From Catenovulum adriaticum (GTDB lineage Bacteria > Pseudomonadota > Gammaproteobacteria > Enterobacterales > Alteromonadaceae), in assembly GCF_026725475.1 (NCBI RefSeq), contig NZ_CP109966.1, forward strand, positions 248,001 to 312,000: DNA of 64,000 nt, given 5' to 3'. A model generated the notes under the pieces. It saw only the letters and a program-made list of their open reading frames with translations. It searched no databases and had not been told where the DNA came from. This document shows, one piece after another, positions 9,284-19,600 of the stretch. The stretch's first letter is position 1. Each line of letters opens with the position of its first letter. The translations under genes and the position numbers were made by a program.

Positions 9284-11641
9284 TTAATTTAGCTCATTTG
9301 TTCTCATTATGCTTTCAACAAATGATATGGCTTTTTGTTTACTGGTTCTGAAACTGATATCGATATCTTCTCTAATATTATTTTGATTAATCATCATTAA
9401 GCGTTCATAATCATGGCGATAACGATCATCACCTAACTCAATGTCCTTAAGTGTATTTAAAAGTAAATACAAAGTATTTTTTTCAAGTAAGAAAGCAGTT
9501 TCTTCAGGTTTAAAAGTACAAAAGATAAGTAAATTGAGATGACCTTGTCTATCACTATTTATAAAACGTTTTACGATCAAATTTAGATACTTTTCAACTG
9601 GTGCTGGTTCAGCATTGTTATAACTAAAGTAAACACTGAAAATTTTAAAAAAGGTATCAAATTTAAAATTTGACCTTAGGCTAAAAAGATCCTCTACAGC
9701 AGCCTCCGAAAATAGATAACTTCTTAAACCACTATTGGGGTTATTAGATAAATTTTCTCTTATTTTCAAATTATCAAGTAGACAACGAGAACCTTCTTTT
9801 GAATCCAGACTAATTGCACGATGAACTAAAGATTTAGCTGTATTAACACCTTCGATTTGATTATGTAATATAGCCCAGCCGTATGAATTTAGTGAGCCAA
9901 TCCAAAACTGTCGATTTCCTTCATCTTCAAACCCGTTGCATAAAGTTCCCAAAGCACTCTCATTGCCTTGTACAACTTGAGAGATAATCTCGTACACCAT
10001 AACTTGCTTAGGTTCTTTACCATTAATAAAACCAGAAAATAGAATACTTTGAATTCGTTCGTTATTTAGAGAGAACAGATGATTATCAATGTTTTGTAAA
10101 GAAATAACTCTACCTAGTGTTTCATTTTGGTCATCTGGGATTCCAAATAACTCGATAAAATTAAAGTGCTCAAGTGTATCCTTTACAATCGTTTCCATTG
10201 GTAGGTTAGAATTAGGAAAATACCTATCGATGAATGCATTAAATCTTATTTCTTTTTCTTTCTTGAGTATGTCGCCATTTAACATCTGATATAAAACGTC
10301 ATAAAGTTTTGGCTGATTATTTTTTAAAGCCTGAATTAATATAAAGTCAGAGAGTAACACTTCACCTTTGATATTTTCCCATGAGGATTCGATTTGGTGT
10401 TTTAAGGTCTGAAAGTCTCTATAAGAAGGCAGAAGCTTATTAACTAATTCTGCTGGGCACTCTTTTGGCTTATAATCTAACAGCACATCTTGATAATACT
10501 TTTTTAAATCTTGATCAATTAACTCACCTACCAAATTGATTACATCATCTGTGAAATTTGGTATTGGGAAATCTAACCTTCTAGGACAAATACGAAGTAA
10601 TGTATCGGAAAATTGAGGGGTGTTTTCACCTGCAAAAATATAATCAATTCCTTTAAATTCTTCCAGCCTATCAAGGAGGTCAGCTAGCGCAACAAGGCTC
10701 GCTGAAGCCTCTTTATTTCGATCGAGATCTTGTATTGTTACTAATAGCCTCAAATTAGCAGCGTTAATTACATTACTTATACTTTTTAAAATCACATCTG
10801 GTGAAGTTGGCTTATGTATAAATGCAGCAATTACTTTAGATGACGTGTTACCAGCATTCATGGCTGAAATATAATGCGAAGGCAAAGACCTAAACTTGCA
10901 CATATCTATTTCTTTACCTAGCGCAATTAACACTTCATCAAGAACATACTGAATAATAGACTCCGTCTCAACGCCCCATAACTCGACGTTACAATGAACT
11001 AACTTTGGGCGCTCTTTTTTAGATTTTATTGTTTCGATAGCCGAGTTTATAGCGGTTGTTTTACCCACACCAAACGGCCCACACACGGCAATACGTATGC
11101 TTTTTCCTAATTTGTTATTTAAAGCAGAGGCAATCTCATCAGAGATATCTTTTGTCGAGCTATGGAGTTGGGGGACATGTTCATCCGAGCTTTGACGTAG
11201 ATTTTTGAGAAGGTTTTGAACAAACGCAAGAAAAGGCATGCATATTAACCCCAGTAGTAGAGGAAAATATGTGAGCATTAGTTCGTAACTTAACACTCTA
11301 TAATTAGACATAAGATCATGAACTAGCCAAATTGAGATACTGCAAATTACAGATAGCATCAACGATGGGTAGCGCCAATTAAATTGCCAATACCTTGCCT
11401 GATCATAAACAGAAAAATTTTCTGCAATTTTATTTACTGTTAGACCACCTAAAAACAAAAATACAGCGTAACTATGAAAGTTCGCTAAGTTTGAACTAAT
11501 TAATGTTTTTTGAAGAAGGTTAGACCAACCCAGCCAAAGTGTTTGGATACTCGTTACCGATGAAAAAATTGAAAATATAAAATAGGTTATGAAACCATAT
11601 AAAAACAATGTCGCATAACGAGAAAAAGTTACTGTAATCAT
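9284..11641 (-). CDS. KAP-family P-loop NTPase with N-terminal membrane segments
   Basis: KAP NTPases are membrane-associated STAND-like ATPases, many of which are thought to act in phage or plasmid conflict. About four hydrophobic segments fill the first 145 residues (for example LFLYGFITYFIFSIF and LLLGLICMPFLAFV). They are followed by Walker A (GPFGVGKTT, about residues 188-196) and Walker B (LLVTIQDLDRN) with the Asp-Leu-Asp-Arg typical of KAP. The C-terminal 400 residues have no motif I recognise. The longest frame begins with TTG at 11653; I prefer the ATG at 11641. It stands alone on the minus strand between plus-strand sugar genes, which suggests insertion as a single-gene cargo. Whether it is defensive is inferred from the family only. 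Confidence 0.75.
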   Translation of the reverse strand: MITVTFSRYATLFLYGFITYFIFSIFSSVTSIQTLWLGWSNLLQKTLISSNLANFHSYAVFLFLGGLTVNKIAENFSVYDQARYWQFNWRYPSLMLSVICSISIWLVHDLMSNYRVLSYELMLTYFPLLLGLICMPFLAFVQNLLKNLRQSSDEHVPQLHSSTKDISDEIASALNNKLGKSIRIAVCGPFGVGKTTAINSAIETIKSKKERPKLVHCNVELWGVETESIIQYVLDEVLIALGKEIDMCKFRSLPSHYISAMNAGNTSSKVIAAFIHKPTSPDVILKSISNVINAANLRLLVTIQDLDRNKEASASLVALADLLDRLEEFKGIDYIFAGENTPQFSDTLLRICPRRLDFPIPNFTDDVINLVGELIDQDLKKYYQDVLLDYKPKECPAELVNKLLPSYRDFQTLKHQIESSWENIKGEVLLSDFILIQALKNNQPKLYDVLYQMLNGDILKKEKEIRFNAFIDRYFPNSNLPMETIVKDTLEHFNFIELFGIPDDQNETLGRVISLQNIDNHLFSLNNERIQSILFSGFINGKEPKQVMVYEIISQVVQGNESALGTLCNGFEDEGNRQFWIGSLNSYGWAILHNQIEGVNTAKSLVHRAISLDSKEGSRCLLDNLKIRENLSNNPNSGLRSYLFSEAAVEDLFSLRSNFKFDTFFKIFSVYFSYNNAEPAPVEKYLNLIVKRFINSDRQGHLNLLIFCTFKPEETAFLLEKNTLYLLLNTLKDIELGDDRYRHDYERLMMINQNNIREDIDISFRTSKQKAISFVESIMRTNELN

Positions 11642-12185
11642 CCATATACTCAAAAATCACTTTTTTGTATGCTAACACGGTCACGTAAACTAGAACACAT
11701 TACGCATACATAAGAAAACGATAATTATTCATTAGTAACAAACAATCGGCTTAAAAAACACGATAAAAACCAAATAGAGGTAAAACGCTTCACATCATAA
11801 AAATTATTGACTGTACGCTTCACACCCTGAGACATTCGCCTAAACCCGTTTTGGGGCATAAACGATTTAGCACCACAGTTCGCCATTGGCACATTTAAGC
11901 AAGTAATCTTTGGTATATCAGGCTAGATGTTGTATTACGTGGCGACAACCAAAATCGCCTCATTTTAGAACCTCTATTGATTTCAGCACTCGCAAAATAA
12001 GTTGCTGGGGGATTGCCATCACAACCTACCGCATGTGCAAAATTTTAGTCATATAAACGGCTGCTTGGCACCGGATAGCCGACGTTCAAATTTGATAAAC
12101 TAATTTTTTCAACAGGCATAAAACAGAGTACCAGCTTTGATTGCGCGTTAAATTGTTAATGCCATATATGTTTTGCGGCTTTTAC
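11642..12185. other. Intergenic stretch without a supported gene
   Basis: Only short broken frames are seen. A phrase near 12022 (CACAACCTACCG.ATGTGCAAAATTT) has a loose match near 31490, suggesting shared intergenic debris. No promoter or RNA gene is convincing. Confidence 0.4.
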
Positions 12186-12374
12186 TAAAAAACCGCAGCA
12201 CTGGGCTGCGGTTTTGGTTACCTATAAAACCTTTACTTGGCTAATCTATTCAACTGGAATCAATATATGGTCAATATTCAGGTGACCCCATCCGCCGGTT
12301 GCATTGTCGACAACTTTTAAATAAAGGTTCTGGCCTATGTAGTCATAGTCACTGCCATCTCTTATTTTCGCTGT
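12186..12374 (-). pseudogene. Duplicated 3' end of the 1548-aa GH32 gene, with its terminator
   Basis: This stretch repeats 16436-16617 in the same orientation and almost base for base: hairpin, spacer, stop codon and the last about 35 codons of the GH32 gene (GGWGHLNIDHILIPVE end). It carries a small insertion and decay near 12345-12374. It has no start and is not functional. The two copies form direct repeats around the 12.4-16.4 kb segment. Confidence 0.9.
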
Positions 12375-12701
12375 CACATTAGTTATCTGTATGACGCGCA
12401 GCAATTTGCAAATAATAAGTCATTCTATAAGCTAACTAAAACCTGCTATTATGCGGGTGAAAGGCAATTTATATACATCCTGAATGCTCACCACGCCAGG
12501 GTTAAGGGACCACTGGGCTTTACATCGCTAAAACTACACTGTTAAAAGCTTGTGTAAATTTATTTAATGCCACTGGTGCTGTATATACACCAGAAAAACT
12601 CAATTTGATTAAGTTAATTTCACTTAACAAGTGCATTGCAAAATACTTACAATCTATATATGATAACAAACTTAATCGTTTAAGATGGGGGTTGGTGTAA
12701 G

Positions 12702-15683
12702 ATGAGTCCAGTAATAAAATTTTGTCCAATGGCCGTTGTAATAAGTGGTCTGATGCTAGGAACAGTTGGCTGTGGCCCTGAGCTAAAGCAGAAACATGAA
12801 GAGCAAAATAGAACCCAAATTAAAGTATCTGAGCCGTTATATTTACGAGGATCTTTTAATAGTTGGGGAACCACAGCACCACTTAAAAAAGTTTCTGACA
12901 AGCAATACATAACTCAAGTGGATTTAGGTTTAGGTGTGCATAGCTTTAAAATTGCTTCTCAGGATTGGGCATCACAGTGGGCACTGGATTCAATAAAAAT
13001 GGTGGAGTTCGAGCTGTCGAAAAAGTTAGAGCAGCCACTAGCTCTGACACAGAATTCAACTTCTAAAGAAGTACGTATGTTAGTAGAGCAGCCGGGTGAA
13101 TATGAGTTTACTCTAAAATGGCAAAAAGGCTCACCTGTAGTGATGTTAAAACGCATTGTCTCAGAAAAGCTAGCTCAGCAAGCGCCGCTTGGCGATCCAG
13201 AACAAACTCAAAAGCTGATTTATCAAAGCTATGATAAACAACCTTTAACGGCTAGTTTTTCGGTAACAGACGAACAAAATGGTTTGCGTACCTATGTACA
13301 CCAAACCACACAGAAATTACGTGACCCTGTCCCTCAGTTTTCAGTTTATGCCGAAGATGAAGCTTTTCCTCAGGTGCGCTCGGGCAGTATTGCGTTTGAT
13401 GCCTTGTTTGCCTTGGCGGTTGACGAATTTAAATTAGACTCGGTCGAAAAAATTAGAGATTCAAGTTATAACAAGGGGCAAGCCATAGATTGTGCATGTT
13501 TTGAAACGGGGGAAAAATGGCATTATGTATGGACTCGTGATTTAGCATACGCTGCACATTTAGGTTTAGCATTGCTCGATCCTGAGCGAGTGAAAAACTC
13601 ATTAGAGTTTAAGTTATCTGGCTATCGCGAGGGTATTGATAAACCTAAATATGCGGCTGGTAGTATGAGTGGTTTACAAGTGATTCAAGATACTGGCAGT
13701 GGTGGAAGTTGGCCAATTAGTACTGATCGAGTGACATGGGCGTTTGGTGCCGATGCGGCAATCAATATGCTTTCTAGCGATTCTCGCCGTGAGTTCTCTG
13801 GGCAAGCATTTGAAGCATTAGCTAACACAATAGAGAATGACAGATTAGCAACCTACAATGCCCAAACAGGCTTATACGGTGGCGAGCAGTCATTTCTAGA
13901 TTGGCGTGAGCAAAGTTATGCTGCTTGGATTGCAGATGACTTAACTTCCATGGCTAGTAGTCAATCGCTTTCAACCAATGTTGCACATTATCAGGCGATA
14001 CGCTTAGCGGCTGATTTGGCGGATGAGCTTAAACAGAATGAATTAACAAATAAATATAAAAATTGGGCAAAAGCGCTTAAACAGGCGATTAATGAACGTT
14101 TTTGGTTGGCCGAAAAAGGCTTATATTCCAGTTTAACCGCAGGTCATTTTGACACAGTTGCGATGGCGAAATTTGACTGGTTAGGACAATCTTTAGCCAT
14201 TATCACTGGCATTGCGGACAAGCAAAAAGCACAGCAAATTTTAGCCAATTATCCGCATGGTCCAATGGGGGCGCCTGTAATATTTCCGCAACAGTCTGGG
14301 ATCCCGGTTTATCATAATCGGGCGATCTGGCCATTTGTAACCGCCTACGGCTTAAAAGCTGCGATTGTAGGTGACAACTATCGGGTTGCCGATGCCGCTT
14401 ATCAAACCTTAATTCGCAGTGCTGCCCTTAACTTATCTAATATGGAAAATTTAGAATGGTTGTCAGCTCAGTCGGTTTGGTTAGAAAAAGCGAACCCAGA
14501 GCTGTCTGGACCTGTCATTAACTCTAAGCGTCAATTATGGTCGGTAGCGGCTTATTTAAATATGGTGGTTGAAGGTATTTTTGGTGTTCAAGTGAATAAA
14601 GGTAAGCTTGGGGTAAAACCCTATATTACAACCGAACTGGCAAACCAGTTTTTCACTGATACTAAAAACATTGAGCTATCTAACCTGACATGGCGCGGTA
14701 AAAAGATTACGGTAAATATTGAAGGTCCGCTGACAAAAGATAATAAACAAGGTGTTTATCAGCTGGCTGAAATTAAATTGAACGGACAACAGTTAGATAA
14801 TTCTGTAATTGAAGAAGGCCAATTGACCAAGCAAAATAAAATACTCATTAAGTTGATGGCACCAGCGCACCAAGTACGTGAGATTAACCTAGTGGATTCG
14901 ATGCCAGGTGTCAATGATCCCAATGTCTTTGCGCCGTATGAACCTACTCTGAGTTTAATCAGTACAGACGCAGGTGTTAAGATAACCATTATTGATGATA
15001 AAAACGGTGCTGATGTTAGTTATCAAATTTTTAGAAATGGTGAGCAATTAATTGATGCTTTACCGCAAAAAAGTTGGTTTGACGCAACTGCGCCTGAATA
15101 TCAAGCCTGTTATTCGGTCGCTGCTATTTATAACCGCTCGGGCCATGCGTCGCATCATAGCCCTGTTGTTTGTACGCAGCAAGGTTATGTAATTACTGTC
15201 GAAAACCAACAAGTTAGTAGTAATAAACCGATTGTTAAAACTGATCTGGGAGCCAGTTTAAAAAATTGGGGAGCGCCGGAAGACAGTTTAATAATTAAAG
15301 ATATTGAGGTTGAGCAAAGTGGTAAGTACGCATTGCAATTCAAATATACTAATCACCAGCATGATATTAATACTGGTATTACCAACGGCGTTAAATGGCT
15401 GCGTGTAATGGATAACAATAAGCAAGTTATACATGAGGGCGTGGTTCAATTACCTCACACAAAAGTTGCCAATGGTTTAGCCTATTCTACGCCGGTTGAG
15501 GTTACTTTAGCACAAGGTACTTATGTTGTGAGTCTGCATGATTTTTATAATATGAGCTATTTAACCAACAACCAGACCTATATAGCAGCGGGCGGTACTA
15601 ATGGGCCGGTTAATCAGTTTGATTTGTATGGCTTGAAAGTGATGCCTACAGGGAGCGCAGATACAAGCAGTCATCAATACTGA
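12702..15683 (+). CDS. Lipoprotein with starch-binding-like domain and six-hairpin (GH15/GH63-like) glycosidase domain
   Basis: Probable outer-membrane glycosidase acting on alpha-glucan or a related oligosaccharide. The signal has a lipobox-like GTVGC (Cys about residue 24). Residues about 45-150 (LYLRGSFNSWG ... HSFKIAS.DW) resemble the beta-sandwich carbohydrate-binding domains of pullulanases. Residues about 215-660 form an (alpha/alpha)6-barrel type domain with WHYVWTRDLAYAAHLGL, GSGGSWPISTDRVTWAFGADAA, SFLDWREQSYAAW and YHNRAIWPFVTAYG, features of GH15/GH63/GH133-like enzymes. I cannot fix the family or name the catalytic acids with certainty. A further beta-sandwich follows (about residues 820-985). 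It lies between direct repeats of a GH32 3' end, so it looks like an insertion into the fructan locus. No consensus operator precedes it. Confidence 0.75.
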   Translation: MSPVIKFCPMAVVISGLMLGTVGCGPELKQKHEEQNRTQIKVSEPLYLRGSFNSWGTTAPLKKVSDKQYITQVDLGLGVHSFKIASQDWASQWALDSIKMVEFELSKKLEQPLALTQNSTSKEVRMLVEQPGEYEFTLKWQKGSPVVMLKRIVSEKLAQQAPLGDPEQTQKLIYQSYDKQPLTASFSVTDEQNGLRTYVHQTTQKLRDPVPQFSVYAEDEAFPQVRSGSIAFDALFALAVDEFKLDSVEKIRDSSYNKGQAIDCACFETGEKWHYVWTRDLAYAAHLGLALLDPERVKNSLEFKLSGYREGIDKPKYAAGSMSGLQVIQDTGSGGSWPISTDRVTWAFGADAAINMLSSDSRREFSGQAFEALANTIENDRLATYNAQTGLYGGEQSFLDWREQSYAAWIADDLTSMASSQSLSTNVAHYQAIRLAADLADELKQNELTNKYKNWAKALKQAINERFWLAEKGLYSSLTAGHFDTVAMAKFDWLGQSLAIITGIADKQKAQQILANYPHGPMGAPVIFPQQSGIPVYHNRAIWPFVTAYGLKAAIVGDNYRVADAAYQTLIRSAALNLSNMENLEWLSAQSVWLEKANPELSGPVINSKRQLWSVAAYLNMVVEGIFGVQVNKGKLGVKPYITTELANQFFTDTKNIELSNLTWRGKKITVNIEGPLTKDNKQGVYQLAEIKLNGQQLDNSVIEEGQLTKQNKILIKLMAPAHQVREINLVDSMPGVNDPNVFAPYEPTLSLISTDAGVKITIIDDKNGADVSYQIFRNGEQLIDALPQKSWFDATAPEYQACYSVAAIYNRSGHASHHSPVVCTQQGYVITVENQQVSSNKPIVKTDLGASLKNWGAPEDSLIIKDIEVEQSGKYALQFKYTNHQHDINTGITNGVKWLRVMDNNKQVIHEGVVQLPHTKVANGLAYSTPVEVTLAQGTYVVSLHDFYNMSYLTNNQTYIAAGGTNGPVNQFDLYGLKVMPTGSADTSSHQY

Positions 15684-15876
15684 TTAGGTTTTCATACATC
15701 AGAGTTAAGCGTAATGTAGCCAAAATTAACGCTTATTTAATGGAATCTCATGAGCTTTTATCATAAGCAAACTTTGTAGCGATGACATACGTTTATATTT
15801 TGCTGGTTTGGATATCACGGTGTTTTTTTAATCAAGATAATAAGAAGAAGTGTTAAGCCATTGGGAGCATTTAAAC

Positions 15877-16348
15877 GTGAAAGAAAATAAAAAATATCAA
15901 GCATTACGCTTTTCTTTGCTCGCTAGCTCAGAAGGGATGTGGGAGATGCAAATTTTTGAGCTAGTTAAGCTCCTTAAAAAATTCCTTGTGGTAGTGCGTC
16001 AATGTTTCAAATGAAAGAAAACCTCCTTCGAGCTGCCAGGAGTGACAAATCTTTACAAAACGATGGTATTGTTATTGCCAACGCAAAAAATGAGAGTGAT
16101 TCAGTTTATGCTGTGGCTAATCAAAAAACGTTTAGTGACTTTTGTCTCGAATTTTTTATAAAATAAGGCCAAGAGTAAATGAGCGCTTTTGTTCTTATCT
16201 AACTACTGAAGCTAAAAAGCGGTTTAATGCTAAGCAGTTAGATAGCTTTACTGATGATTTCAATGCTTTTTGGAAAGATATGGATAAATACGATGCTAAA
16301 GGTCATAGCTGGGATCGTCAAAATACAGTCAATGCTTGTCGACGATAA
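15877..16348 (+). pseudogene. Cluster of short overlapping frames, probably a decayed gene
   Basis: Three small consecutive frames are found: about 45 codons from GTG 15877, 54 codons at 16002-16166, and 68 codons at 16142-16348 (Lys/Asp/Phe-rich, ending VNACRR). They overlap in different frames, as expected for a gene broken by frameshifts. I recognise no family. They lie inside the direct-repeat-bounded segment, next to its right end. Confidence 0.4.
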
Positions 16349-16435
16349 TACCGTTTTAACTAAACCTTAAGTCGCCGTTTAATATTGACTACAATGCCGA
16401 GCTTACTGAGCATCATATCGGCAATGTTTTAACAA

Positions 16436-16617
16436 TAAAAAACCGCAGCACAGGGCTGCGGTTTTGGTTACTTATAAAACCTTTACTTGGCTAATCTATT
16501 CAACTGGAATCAATATATGGTCAATATTCAGGTGACCCCATCCGCCGGTTGCATTGTCGACAACTTTTAAATAAAGGTTCTGGCCTATGTAGTCGCTGCC
16601 ATCTATTACTTTTCGCT
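16436..16617. repeat. Right copy of the direct repeat (GH32 3' end plus terminator)
   Basis: Near-identical to 12186-12374 and in the same orientation. This copy is continuous with the intact GH32 gene and is therefore the parent. Confidence 0.9.
16439..16463 (-). terminator. Intrinsic terminator of the 1548-aa GH32 gene
   Basis: On the minus strand CCGCAGC-CCTGT-GCTGCGG is followed by a T-run, about 33 bp after the stop codon. A degenerate copy is at 12187-12212. Confidence 0.85.
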
Positions 16618-19600
16618 GGTAAGCTTCACTGTTATTGCCAGTTACTTTTGCCAGTTCTTGCCCGCTAGAGGCGTCAACTAAAGCAACATAGGTTTGCTCA
16701 GCTAAATCACCACCACTAATCAGCAATGGAATTTGGCCGTTACCACTTAATTTGAATGTTTGAGATTGCATAGTACCAGTTTGGCTATCACCACCGTCTT
16801 TAAATCCCCATAAATGTTGATTTCCGTGATGATTAAACGCATAACATTCAGTCCAATAACATGTTTCTGTGGCCAAATCGGCTATAGAAAAAGCATTGCC
16901 GGTAATTGACCAATCAGACAAGTCTGCACCTTCAAAGTAGTACACTATAGGTTGTGGTATGACATACAGGGGGATGCGCACATCATCAATGTTGATATGT
17001 CCAAAACCACCTGTTTCGTTATCAACAACTTGTAGGTATAGCGTTTCGCCAATGTAGCTTGTGGCGTCAAATACAGTTTCTATATATCCTTCAATGTTGC
17101 TACCCGTTGCTTTGTACAAAATGGCATCGTCAGAACTGCGTACTAAAGCAACATATAAGTTGTTGATGTTATCGCCACCGCCAACTTTAAACCTAACTTG
17201 ACCATCACCACCTAAGACAAAATCATTGGTGCGCATACTACCGGTTTGGCTGTCACCACCGTCTTGGAACGACCACATATGATAGGTTCCTTGATGATTA
17301 AATTGCTCAGTGCCCCAGTAGGTTGTTGCCGTAGATATATCTGCAGTTGAAAACGCTAAACCTGTGGTTGTCCAACCGCTCAAATCACCTGTTTCAAAAT
17401 CTAGCACTAACTCTGTCGGTGCAGTAGAGACTGAAGACGTTACAACTATTGAATCTGAAAGCGCGCCATCGAATGTACTTGCGGTAATGGTTGCAGTGCC
17501 AGCGCTTAAAGCAGTCATAACACCATTTTTATTTACGCTTACAATGTGCGGCGCACTCGATATCCAATTAACGGTTGCATCACAAGTGTTTGTTGGCAGC
17601 ACACTCGCGGTAAGGTTGAGTGATTCACCGACAGTTAATGCAGTTGAACTCGTGTTTAGTGCAATGCTGGTTGGTGGATTGCCTGGCCCCGCAGATGGGA
17701 ATTGTCCAGACAAGTTATCGGCAACTGGCACGCGAACATAGTCAAGGTTGATGTGTCCCCAACCGCCGGTACTGCTGTCAACCAATTTTAAATAAACTGA
17801 TTGGCCAATATATGCAGATGCATCCATCACTTTTTCTTCATAGGTTTCTCTGTTTGCCCCTGTTGCCCACAATAATTCAGTGTCTGTATTTGCATCGACC
17901 AATGCTAAATATAAATTGCTGAGGTCGCGGCCACCCGAAATTAAGAATTGTATTTGGCCGTCACCTTCCAATACAAAATTGCCGGTACGCATTTCGCCTA
18001 CATCGCTATCGCCACCGTCAAAAAAGCTCCATAGGTGATAAAACCCATGTAAATTAAATTGCCCTGCAAACCAGTGGGTCGCTGTTGAAACATCTTCGTC
18101 TTTAAAAGCACTACCTTGTACCACGCACCAATTGGTTAAGTAGCCTGTTTCAAAGTCGTAATTTAATACACCATTTGTTGCGCTAAATTCAACGCCGCTG
18201 CTGGTGTATACGGATGAACCGAACAGTTCAGGGTCAGTGTATAACAATGCTGCTGGGTCAATATCGACTGTTAGATCATTGATATCTACATCGTAATCTG
18301 ATGCATTACCAGTTAGCGTAATTACCGCGGTTTGGCTGTTTTGAATGGTTATTTGGTAACCCACTCCTGCAGGCAAGTTGGAGATTGTCCACTCAGTTGC
18401 ATTAAATGTATCAAAGCTATTATTTAGCAAAGAAACGGTAATTACTTCACCATTTTCGCTTCCTTCGGTTATTTGACCATCATAGCTTAACGATATTTGT
18501 GTCACCGGCTCTATGCTAGCGGTAAATTCAATACCTTTAGCATTTACCACTTCTGGCAGTTGGCTGTTGACTAGCTGATTACCGTTTACGCTTAATGTGG
18601 CGTTTATGATGTTGGCGTCGTAGTCGCCTGTTGTATTGCCCGACAATGTTATATCCACTTGGCTGTCAGAAACACGCGTTATGCTGCCAATGGTCACGCC
18701 AACGGGTAAACCACTAAAATTCCATTGGTTACTATCTAATACAGATTTGAATTGATTGTTTTGCAGGGTCGCAGTAATGACTTCTCCATTTTCAGCTTGT
18801 TCGAGTATTTCGCCGTCAAATGACAATTCTATAATACTATGCTCAGCAACATTAATATCGCCAAGTTGGTAAACATCGACTTGATTAAAATCAGTTGTAC
18901 CGCCATTTGAATATAGATATAAATCTACGCTATCTGCTTTTGACGGGTATATTCTGTTTTCAAATACAGCTTTATCGTTGATAAAAACGGCAATCGCTGA
19001 GTGATCAACAAATACTTGAAACTTACTCGGTTTTCCAAAGGCGATTTCATCGTATCTGTCTTTATAAACGCCTGTTTCTTCCATGCCGGCGGTCAGTGTG
19101 GTTTTGGTTTTGTCTATGACTATGTCTTCACCATCATAGTAGATTTTGGTTAGCTCCGATTTATCAGCAGAAGTGCTGATATAAAAACCATATTCATCTG
19201 CTGTGTTGTTTGCATCAACCTCTATGAGCATTTCTATTTGGTTGCCACTGGCGGCAAGTTTGTATTCGTTAGCGACCGATATATTGTTTTCAGTTACCAG
19301 TGAGCTAGTAATACGTAAATCTTTGAGATTTTCGGCAGGGGTTTGACCAATGGTTAATCCATCTTCAAGTAAACGCCATTCTCTGGGTAAGCTAAATACA
19401 TGTGCCCAACCTAAATCATTTTGCATTTGTGAGTTTGTACGCTCGTCAATTATGCCGATTGAGGTGAGTTTGCCTTGGTTATCACGAACCACAGTGGGGG
19501 AGAGGTGCCCGTGGATCACATCTAAATTTTTGGGGGCTGAAAAGTCAGGTATAAATTGCCCTGCATTTCCGTTTACATTTTCTTGCCAAGTGCCAATCCA

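Noticed and set aside
17364..17741. 125-codon open frame opposite the 1548-aa GH32 gene
   Set aside because: Antisense shadow of the BIG2-like region; no start signals and no protein features.
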